Shown here one piece after another: positions 55,453-64,000 of a stretch of 64,000 bases of DNA. Where the stretch lies: contig AP026548.1 in assembly GCA_026075535.2 (NCBI GenBank), positions 8,618,001 to 8,682,000 on the forward strand, in the 5' to 3' direction. A model generated the notes under the pieces. It ran no database searches and was not told where the DNA came from. It saw nothing but the letters and a program-made list of their open reading frames with translations. The position numbers and the translations under genes are program-made. Source of the stretch: Tricholoma matsutake (lineage: Eukaryota; Basidiomycota; Agaricomycetes; Agaricales; Tricholomataceae). Position 1 is the first letter of the stretch; each line of letters opens with the position of its first letter.

Positions 55453-55944
55453 TACTTGAAATGTAGTTAGTTACTCCATTAAAAAGATGGAAGTCATCCC
55501 CAGGGAGGAATTCGACAGGGTATGAATATGGACAAATTTTGAGGTGTTTTCAACCTCTTAACTCATCCGTTCTGAGGGAGAATTTTTACAACTTTTAGGG
55601 GGTGTTTTTCTCCAAAAACCAGATGATTTTTATTCTTTTTCAACAGCCATAAAGGACGAAAATTCTACCCTAAATGGAATACTTTCTACTCAATTTCTTC
55701 ACCTCAGTGGCTGAAATACTGGATGATTTTCCACATCCGACGGTCTCACTGTGATCATGCTCAGTCTCTGTATAAGTGACTTGTATTAATGTGTACTGTA
55801 TCTAGTACAATCAAGATCATGCTGTATTCTGTGTAACAAAGGATGGGTATCAATAAAAACGAGACAAGGGGGAACTGTGCCACGGATTGACCACACGTAT
55901 CAAAGGGAATGCTAAAAATAGCACACACATCAAATGCATCAAAA
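55453..55944. other. Intergenic, no gene seen
   Basis: AT-rich sequence. The stretch 55740-55870 holds agtctctgtataagtgactt and tagtacaatcaagatcatg, which could be LTR remnants of the copia fragment to the right, but no boundaries are visible. Confidence 0.4.
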
Positions 55945-56480
55945 GCGAGACTCACGGTGCAATCTCAACCCTCCTCCTCACCATGAATACTCCTGGACAT
56001 GCTCTCGCAGGAAATGATATTTAATGTTGATGTGCTTAACGTGAGAATGAAGTAATGGGTCCTCGGATAAAGTCCTGGTAGCATTGTTGTTGCAAAAGAT
56101 AGTGGTAGGGAAATTTTGATGGAGGTCAATTGTGTGTAGTAGAGTACACAACCATATACATTCCTTTGCGCTCTCAAATGCTGCAATGTATTCTGCCTCA
56201 CAAGTAGATGCTGCCACAACCTTCTGTTTTTGTGCTGCCCAAGACACCACACCCAATCGAAGGGAGCATATGTAACCCCCAACACTACGACGAGTGTTGA
56301 GGCAATTAGCCCAGTCAGAGTCACTATAAGCATGCAAGATAATTGGAAGGTGACCACCCAGATGAAGTTTCAGGTCTCTGGTTCCTTTCAGGTATTGAAC
56401 CAGCCATTGATAGGTCCACTATGGCAGCAGAGCTCTGAAATCAAGATATCACACTCGGAGACCTCCTTCCTAAAGTTCTA
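55945..56480 (-). pseudogene. Ty1/copia RNase H fragment
   Basis: Minus-strand frame 55978-56400 reads LKGTRDLKLHLGGH, HAYSDSDWANCLNTRRSVGG, KVVAASTCEAEYIAAF and KHINIKYHFLREHVQE, the standard C-terminus of copia polyproteins. The RNase H Asp and Glu (SDSDWA, CEAEY) are kept. RT, integrase and gag are missing. It is the only copia sequence in the window. Confidence 0.9.
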
Positions 56481-57700
56481 CGATTTTGCAAATGCTTACG
56501 ATGATAGGTCGTCTCCTTGGCTCAAGGACCGATTCACCACTTTAGCATCATTCTAATCACATCGGCTAACTCCTACGATGTCCCAGACGCAGCGCGACCC
56601 AGTCTATCAATTGCAATATCATATCGACCATGTTGAAACATCACCAGCGACATCGATCGTATCAAGAGCCCACATTGCACAACCTTAGGACCACCTCGAA
56701 AGCCCCTAAGATCCCTCTACATGACCATCGAACATCCCCGATCAACTTCGAACAGCCGTGACCACGATCGACCATCATTGAGCATCATCGATCAATATCG
56801 AGAGACTATGAGCAACATTGGGCACCGCATTTTCATCTATATGGTGAAGTACCATGCACCAGGAAGGATTCCAACTCATGCCCAAACCTGCTGATAGTAG
56901 ATTAGCCTCGTTCCAAGTCCCAATTGTGCACAGAACCCGCTGGACAAATTACTGCGAGACTTAGAGCGATTTCTACACAAAGGACAGTCCCCTTTCAGTT
57001 CCATACCCTATATTACTCTTTCATCATATGATATATATCTTTCTTGTTTGGATTCCAGTCTCCCTTTTGGCCTTGTGCCTTAACTCATATCTTTTGCCTC
57101 ATGTTCTACACAGGTTTCTTATTCCATTTTAGGAAGTTTCTTTAAAACATATAAAACTCTGTAGTATCTACTTGGAAATGCAAGAAATTGTCTTCACCTA
57201 TCGTCTCATATACAGTTCTAAGTGTCCAATCAACTATCTAAAGTGATTGAAAGTCTCTATGAGTTTTCTCAATTGACGAGAAACCTCTGCGATTGTTGCA
57301 TCCTCAATCCTCCCTCAATCCTCTCATCATTAGCACTAGCAACCCTTCCAGCACTTCATAGCCATTTGCCATACCCTTCGTACACTATCAACCTATCGAA
57401 AGGTCTTCGGAATTCACATATCGACCATCGACAATAGGACTTGTTTACCGTCGATCTCATTGATCATCCTTGATATCGATTGATACCCCATCGGACCGTG
57501 TCAAATACCTTTGTCTCTGATAGCACTACCTTTACAACTAGTGTTAACTAGTAATCTTCCCATAGGTTTGACCACGACCATTCAGAACGTCTCGCAACCT
57601 TCCTCTGACTCATCGCAAACATCATCGATTGCCTCATTGGCAGTTTTGGTGGTTTTCCTGGGTTGAGCATCATCAATGAACACCTACAAATGCACGAAAC
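56481..57700 (+). other. Diverged copy of gypsy leader/LTR sequence
   Basis: No gene. The stretch 57020-57230 resembles 57960-58160 (ttgcctcatg, aaaacatata, aattgtctt in the same order), and 57590-57680 resembles 58510-58600 (cctctgactc, ttttggtggtttt, gggttgagcatcatca). An older related element or LTR may lie here, with B next to it. 56560-56860 is rich in atcga phrases. Confidence 0.4.
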
Positions 57701-58722
57701 AACCAAATGACACTTCGAGACATTTTGAAAGACTTTGAATCATTTTGAATGACTTTGGCCGCCGTATTCCTATCGTACCAAACCTCAAACACATGTTCCC
57801 ACCATTACACACACTAATGCATCGTGTTCCCGCCACCACAAACACAAAGAAACACAACGGCTAGCAACTTAGCGCACATCAAGGCACTTTTCGACATATT
57901 CATGATTTATTGGAACCACAAGACAAGGAGATTTGATATATCATGTATATGGCATGTTTTTTCTTATCATTTTCTCATTTATTTCGTGATTTCGACACCT
58001 TGTTCACTGCCTCACATTTACCACATGTTTTGCCTCATGGCCTTTTACCTTATTAGCTCTATCTCTCTAAAACATATATAGTTTGGTGTATTTACTGTCA
58101 ATTGAACCAGAAAATTGTCTTCTCACATCGCCTATTGTCAGACTTAAGGGTTTAACTCTTGAGTTTTAGCTCAGTCTTTGCCCAAACTCACTCAAAGTAT
58201 TCTGCGAACTACATTGCTTCGCCACATCGACTCTCGAAACTCTCGTTACATCGCCTATCTGTTGTGTCATTGTCTCTTACTTCACTTTCAACTATTGTCA
58301 CCATCTCCCGAACTCGTGAGACCATTTCGGAGATTCTCGAACTTCTCCACATTGCTGCTAAACTTTCTCATATTGTTTCGGAACACTTTGTAGTGTTTCA
58401 CGTTACTTTGGATGGCTTTGCAGAACTTTGCACAGTCTAATATGGCTTCGCAACGTCATACAGTACATTTACCAGCCTTTTGATAATGCGGTGATATTCA
58501 GTACCACCTCGTAACCTTTCTCTGACTCGTGTTATATCTCCTAAGACCTGTTTAGGTGGTTTTAGTTGAGTTTCCGGGTTGAGCATCATTATTCTGGAGC
58601 CCACCGCGCGGGGTTTCTGAATCATTTCATCACCTAATCCATCTAGAATCTCCCGGCTTAGGACAACCCAAGCCAGAAACCTCTGAATCGACACTCGCCA
58701 CGCCTTCGAATCTCTCAAACAA

Positions 58723-60419
58723 TTGGGAGATATCCTAATTCCAGTATCCGAAGCAGAATCGACACATCATCGACTATTTCCCTCACCCATTCCATCATCT
58801 TCATCTTCATCTTCTACTTCTTCATCCTCAGCTTCTAGTGCTTCATTCATCTTTCCAAATACATCGACACCACTACCATCTATCACCCAAGTCCTAACCC
58901 CTACCCCAAGAGCTATCGCACTCATGACTACACAAGCTACTATGCCAGCTCGTGGTCACTCCATGGCTCCGAAGTTCAATCCTACTCAGCCTTGAGAACT
59001 TCGGAGATACTTTAACGAACTCAAAATGCTGTTTCCAACATGCGGAATTATTGATTCTGAAGATATGAAGAAGCATGCCTGTCAATACATCGACATTGAT
59101 ACCTCCGAACTTTGGGAGTCAATCACAGAATATGATGCAGGGGTTTCATTCAATGAATTTCATATAGCTATCCACAAGCTGTACCCTGGATCCGAAGACG
59201 ACTGCAAGTGGTCGATCGCTGATATGGATAAACTGATCAGTCAACAACTTTGCATTGGTATCTACAATGCAAACGAATTAGGATCATATTACAGGTCCTT
59301 CTACAATATCACTAAGTCCCTCACCACGAAAAATCGACTTTCAGCAGTCGAACAAAGCAGAGCCTTTGTTCGCGGCTTTCAACCAGGATTATGGATGCAA
59401 ATTGCGTGCCATCTAGAACTTAAATCCCCGACCACTACCCAGGTGACCCCTATCCTCTCGATGACATTCATGCTGCTGCGAAATTTGTTTTAGCAGGTAC
59501 TACATCATCATGAACTCCCTCGGCCTCAACTTCGCAAGTCCTGTCCTCATCCTTGGACTCAACCTCTATCCCTACTACCTCTACATCGTTGCCACAAATC
59601 AAAACAGAGGATTTATCAATGATTCTTGAGAAATATGCAACCACTCTCATCACGGCCTTAACAGGAGCTTGACCCAACAATAACAACAACGATTCCCCCC
59701 ATGTTAATCAAGGGTTTCACCAGGACCAACTCGAAAATATAGTTTGTATTTTCTGCGGTCTTTCAGGACACTTCATTAGTGATTGTTTGGTCTGCCAAAC
59801 GTATATTAACGATGGAAAGTGTAAGAAGAATGCCAAAGGAAAAGTTGTGCTTCCGAATGGACAGTTCACACCATGAAACATCCCTGGACATTGCATCAAA
59901 GATCGCATCGACGAATGGATTCGTCGAAACCCAGACATAAATATTGTCCCTGCCCTCATGTATGGTATTGCCCCTTCCCCCACTCCAGCTCCCACTCCTA
60001 GGGGAATCTACCAGATCATGGACATGAATACTGCAGCTGATATTCATATCGCTTGCTTAGAACAGGAATTATATGCATTACAAAGTGGCCGAAACTTTGC
60101 TCAACATGAACCCGGTCCAATCGCAGCTCCTGTGGTTCAGCCATTGATTTCATCCACAGCTCCATCAGCAGAACCAGTAGCCCTTCCCACTCCAACCGCT
60201 GCACCACCATCTATATCCTCTACTGCGAACAATCCAGCTTCATCCAATATAGCACCATCAATGACTTTGCAGACGACTTCAAATTCGCAATCCATGCTGA
60301 ATTCACAACCACTTGTAAGTTTGCAACCCCCAATTCATCCTTATGCCACAGCTTCGGAGAACACTTACTTACCCCCTCACAAACGAAACTTCGCGTCTAC
60401 TAGTAAAGGTAAAGAATGA
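58723..60419 (+). pseudogene. Gypsy copy B gag
   Basis: Ser-rich start, capsid part (LFPTCGIIDSEDMKKHACQY and following, 59026-59400), knuckle-like CIFCGLSGHFISDC at about 59750-59790. TGA at 58993 where copy A keeps CGA. A missing base near 59426 shifts the frame. The Pro/Thr-rich linker is open from 59958 to 60419. Confidence 0.8.
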
Positions 60420-60440
60420 GATGGTCCTTCGTACCACACT

Positions 60441-61150
60441 GTGGCCCCCATTCAGAACGACACCATCGCTCAGGACATATTTTCGCGTTCAATGAAAACA
60501 CCGATCGTCACTCTTACTATGGAAGAACTTCTTTCATTATCACCCAAAGTTCGTATGAAATGGAAGGAACAGCTAACACCACGTTGTATTCTGAACCAGG
60601 ATGGAAACAACGTGGGGCACCTAGTCAATGAAGAGGTACTTATGATCAATGACCCATACAAAACTTATATCAGCTCTCTTCGAATCGGCGACATTCCAAA
60701 ACCCTTTGTCGCTGCAAAGGAATCTCACTTGATCAGATCAGTTCTGATGAATGTCAACGGTAAAAACCCTGTTGAAAGTGTAGTTGACCTGGGTTCTTCG
60801 ATTATCGCTATGTCCAAAGAAGTCTGCCATGAACTAGGTCTTGCATATGATCCTTCCGTCCACATTCCACTTCAATTGGCTAACAGTGGCATTGACGAAA
60901 GTCTAGGACTAGCACAAAATGTTCCTTGCAAAGTTGGCACAATCACCATCTATATGCAGATTCATATAATCCAAAACCCTGCCTATGACGTCCTGCTTGG
61001 TTGACCCTTTGATGTAGTCACCAAAAGCGCCGTCAAAAACTGGAGCAACCAATCTCAGACAATTACTATCTATGATCCCAACTCGACAAGATCATCTACT
61101 ATCCTGACCTTTCCTAGAGCCATGAAACGCCAAAAAGTAGTTCGCGAGGA
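60441..61150 (+). pseudogene. Gypsy copy B retropepsin
   Basis: Open frame 60441-61004, with GDIPKPFVAAKESH, SVVDLGSSIIAMS (active loop D-L-G) and AYDVLLG followed by TGA where relatives have Arg. PFDVVTKSAVKNW and TITIYDP follow in frame. The protease frame ends at a TAG (about 61160) shared with copy A, and RT continues in the -1 frame. Confidence 0.75.
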
Positions 61151-61153
61151 TTT

Positions 61154-62771
61154 TTGTTACTAGAGGATAATATTTTGGAGACTAAACAGTGCACATTCAT
61201 CATTTCTTTTGACCATTTAAACTCTTCTATATTTATCGAACGCACTGCAAACATTCCCAACTTTGAATCCTCGCCTTCTTCCAATGCCACTACTACTTCG
61301 GATATTATCGCCCATCTCTATTTGACAGCTAGTGAACAGTATGCTACATTTTTATCGGCCTCGATGGCCCCCTCTATGCCAGATTCATCCAGATATTCCA
61401 CATCCTATCTATCCTCCAACTCTCTATATCCTGCCTTTGCAGCCACTAAAAAGAAGTACAAGCCTGTCACATTGAAAGTACAACCAGTCATCACCAACTT
61501 GCCTGATTGATTTCACATTACTCACACAATCACAGGGAACCCTCTCTAAGAAATGCCAAAACTTAATCCTAAACCTCCAACATTTTCACCATCTTCCCGA
61601 TACAACCTCAAACAAAAAATGATTATCGATAATAATCATCTCGGCAATTTCCTTTGGCCGGAGGAGAGAAAACTCATGGATGATTTTATTCGAAATCATG
61701 AAACTGGTTTTGAGTGGACCAAACAAGAACGAGGAAGTTTTCGCCCCGACTTCTTCCCTCCAATTGAATTCCCAGTTATTCCACACACCCCATGGATTGA
61801 ACGAAACATTCCTATCCCACCAGGGATTTAGGAAGAGGTTTGCACCATGCTCAAGAAGAAAATAGAAGCAGGCATTTACAAACCATCGAACTCGTCTTAT
61901 AGGTCGCGTTGGGTTTGTGTCACGAAGAAAGATGGCAAAGTGCTTCACTCAGTCCACGGTCTTGAACAACTCAACAAAGTCACTATACAGCACTCAGGTG
62001 TCGTTCTGATCCCTGAACATCTGGCTGAACGGTTTGGAGGACGCACTTGTGGAGGAATGCTAGACCTCTATGTTGCCTTCGACAAACAAAAAGTAGCTGA
62101 ATCATCTTGAGACCTGACTACATTTCAAATGCCTTTCGGAGCACTTCACATTGTCACTTTACCCATGGGTTGGACCAACTCCATGCCCATCATGCACGAC
62201 GATGTTTTGTTTATCCTACAACCCCAGATTCCCCATGTCATGATCCCCTACATTGATGACGCACCCATTAAAGGTCCAAAATCACGCTACTCACTCCTGG
62301 GAGGAGGTTATGAAACTATTTTGCAGAACCCAGGAATTCATTGTTTCGTTTGGGAACACTTTGAAAATCTCAACTGAGTAGTCCAACATATGAAATATTG
62401 TGGAGGGACTTTTTCAGGACCCAAGCTATTTCTTTGCATCTCCGAAATTACTGTCTTAGGACATTGTTGCAACATCAAAGGTTGTATGGCCAATCCAACT
62501 CAAATCGATGCAATCAGCAAATGGGGACCTTGTCAAAGTCTCACTGAAGTAAAAGCCTTCTTAGGAACCATAGGGGTTTGTCATATTTTCATACAGAATT
62601 TCGCTAAATGAGCAGTGGCTCTTATCAACCTCATGCATAAGGATGTTCCATTTGAATTTGGTACAACACAAATAGCAGCACAAGAAGATCTTAAACTCAC
62701 TCTCATTACTTGTCCCACAATTTGTGCGATTGACTACACCTCAAACGCACCCGTCATCCTCTTGGTCAGTA
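61154..62771 (+). pseudogene. Gypsy copy B reverse transcriptase and start of RNase H
   Basis: Pre-RT linker KKYKPVTLKVQPV, then IEAGIYKPSNSSYRSRWVC, VTKKDGKVLHSVHGLEQL, TTFQMPFGALHIVTLPMGWT, and the active-site motif YIDDAPIKGP at about 62250. GGTFSGPKLFLCISEI and EVKAFLGTIGVCHIF follow, then KDVPFEFG (connection) and a short RNase H start (AIDYTSNAPVILL) cut at 62771. Stops at 61508, 61548, 61829, 62108, 62375 and 62609 (mostly TGA, some TAA or TAG). Confidence 0.85.
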
Positions 62772-62959
62772 CTTTACAGTCCCCCACCTGTCCTAGTGGA
62801 CTCCGACCGGACTGACCAGAGTCCACTGGAGTCTGAGTGGAGTCCAATTGAACTACACTAAGTCATGTAGAGTTCAATCCCCCATTGGAGTCCAACTGGA
62901 GTCCAACTGGAGTCCAAGTGCAACCAAATGATAAGTCAATTAGATATGAGCTCAAAGGA

Positions 62960-63100
62960 CTTCAGACTTGGTGAATTTCATAAAGTACCCACAAAATAAA
63001 TTTGTGTACTGCAGGAATTGAACTCAAGACCTCACCATAAGGAATCACATGACAAACCAAACAAGTGTGCTCAACCACTTGAGCCACAGGAGATTTATTG
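62960..63100 (-). repeat. tRNA-like (SINE-type) module of element C
   Basis: Minus-strand A-box tggctcaagtgg and B-box-like gagttcaattcc, with the ttattttgtgggtactttat tail shared with elements D and E. Confidence 0.65.
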
Positions 63101-63194
63101 GGGATCAATATAAGGTTTATTTATGACTCAACTTTTCATATTCTTCGAGGAGGCATTTTTCAAACAATTAAGATCAAAAAATTTTAATTAACCA

Positions 63195-63450
63195 CATCCC
63201 TCGTGTAGGACACGAGGGAGTGGGTATAATATAATAATAAACAAAAAAAAACCCCTCTCACAAGATGCGAGAGGGGGGGGATTATTACTATGTACATAAA
63301 AAACTAAACCCCTCGCATTCGGCGCGAGGGGGGGATTCATAAGTACTACAATATATATACCCCTCGCATTCAGTGCGAGGGGGGGGGGGGGGCAGAGATA
63401 AATTAAAAATAATAAAGACCCCTCCCCATGCAAAATGCGGGGGAGGGGGG
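63195..63450. repeat. CCCTCG-type hairpin array, element C
   Basis: Five inverted repeats about 50-60 bp apart: ccctcgtgtaggacacgagg, cccctctcacaagatgcgag, ccctcgcattcggcgcgagg, ccctcgcattcagtgcgagg and cccctccccatgcaaaatgc. Stems differ but mostly still pair. Confidence 0.85.
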
Positions 63451-63530
63451 GTTGGGGGATGCGGTCTGGGGTGGGTGTCATCACCCACCCCTCCTCGCAC
63501 ATGTCCGTCGCCGTAGCAAGCCGCACCCAT

Positions 63531-63785
63531 CATCCACCCTACAAGCAGTTGCTCGTAGGCATGGGGATGGGTGCCGTGGTCGTCTTATCCCTGGTGTGCC
63601 CGCCATCCACCCGACGAGCAGCTGCTCGTTGGCATGGGCTCTCACCACCCATCCACCCTGCGAGCAGAGGCTCGCAGGCGTGGGGTGGGTGTGTTGTCAG
63701 CTTTGGGGGGTGCTGGTAGGCGTCGTCGTCGTCGTCGTCGTCATTGTCGTTGCACCCTACGAGCAGGGGCTCGCAGGCGTGGGGT
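63531..63785. repeat. CACCC-type hairpin array, element C
   Basis: Four units: ctacaagcagttgctcgtag, cgacgagcagctgctcgttg, ctgcgagcagaggctcgcag and ctacgagcaggggctcgcag, each between cacc and a tggg-rich tail. Spacing is irregular. Confidence 0.85.
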
Positions 63786-63791
63786 GGGTGT

Positions 63792-64000
63792 GTTGGCTCG
63801 TTTGCGGGTGGTGGTGTCGTTACTAGTAGATTATAACCTAGAAAACTAAAAAAACGAGTTAGTTAGTTCATAAAAACAAAAACCAAGTGAAAAAAACTTA
63901 CATAGGGCCCAAACGACGCGATCGGCGTCGTTTGGGCCCGCGTTGGCTCGTTTGCGAGTGGTGGTGTCGTTACTAGTAGATTATAACCTAGAAAACTAAA
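63792..64000 (-). repeat. 152-bp tandem repeat with intron and palindrome
   Basis: ttggctcgtttgcgggtggt at 63794 recurs at 63946 with one change, and the copy continues to the window end. One unit contains the intron 63838-63901 and the palindrome 63905-63939. Confidence 0.8.

Larger units (their letters stand above)
57700..62771 (+). mobile_element. Ty3/gypsy retrotransposon copy B, truncated by element C
   Basis: Same family and orientation as copy A (offset about 58190). From about 58190 it aligns through gag, protease and RT, and it continues further than A, to just inside RNase H, where element C begins at 62772. The left boundary is uncertain. CpGs lost in one copy are often kept in the other. 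Confidence 0.85.
62772..64000 (-). mobile_element. Composite TIR element C, partial (runs off window)
   Basis: The left terminus ctttacagtcccccacctgtcc matches the ends of D and E. Subterminal ggagtccaac repeats (62800-62925), tRNA-like module (62960-63100, minus strand), CCCTCG hairpins (63195-63450), four CACCC hairpins (63531-63785), intron (63838-63901, minus strand) and palindrome (63905-63939) follow in the order seen in E. The last about 60 bp repeat 63792-63850, so a 152-bp tandem containing intron and palindrome begins. It interrupts gypsy copy B. Confidence 0.75.

Noticed and set aside
63195..63785. CRISPR array
   Set aside because: The repeats are palindromic units with variable stems and irregular spacers, in a eukaryotic sequence with no cas genes.

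Overview
The window looks like nuclear DNA from a repeat-rich Agaricomycete (mushroom-forming basidiomycete). Evidence: spliceosomal introns of about 40-70 bp with GT-AG ends and CTAAC-like branch sites; chromodomain Ty3/gypsy elements; a Plavaka-type (KDZ) transposase; a Helitron replicase remnant; a pogo-type DDE_1 transposase; and degraded members of gene families known to be expanded in mushrooms (HNH_2 nuclease-like, SPT5-like NGN/KOW). No bacterial features, rRNA or convincing functional tRNA genes are present. I cannot name the species.

Layout. 1-3985: truncated gypsy copy A. 4293-5640: pogo transposase split by a hAT-like MITE. 5640-6815: inverted arrays of 22-bp repeats. 6880-10200: composite element E (7025-9078), apparently nested in a related element F. 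10419-11690: Helitron fragment. 11700-16850: fragments of intron-containing genes, partly duplicated and cut by a hAT-like element (14579-15717). 17095-17391: DUF2828-like piece. 19327-25561: complete but decayed chromovirus with 402-bp LTRs. 27700-28450: part of a composite-type element. 28950-31230: CpG-retaining island with an apparently intact HNH gene. 31490-32560: 119-bp tandem repeats. 32570-37245: Plavaka transposase in two opposed halves around a composite-type element (34880-35700). 39236-39500: long fold-back. 39873-42361: SPT5-like pseudogene. 43549-45828: composite element D with clear terminal inverted repeats. 46024-47119: six-exon pseudogene. 47460-55447: second, larger chromovirus with a perfect 5-bp target duplication and an extra intact ORF. 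55945-56480: copia RNase H remnant. About 57700-62771: gypsy copy B, interrupted by composite element C, which runs off the window end.

Two themes stand out. First, decay is dominated by CpG loss: premature stops are almost all TGA where relatives have CGA (Arg), and paired LTRs or element copies differ mainly as CG/TG/CA. This suggests cytosine methylation of repeats. Second, copies C, D and E share one architecture that I do not recognise as a named family: about 35-bp terminal inverted repeats, subterminal GGAGTCC-type palindromes, a tRNA-like Pol III module near each end, arrays of covarying hairpins, and short spliceosomal introns whose 5' splice site follows directly on a perfect palindrome that differs in sequence from copy to copy. 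Partial relatives (F, G, H) carry the same palindrome-intron-hairpin core.
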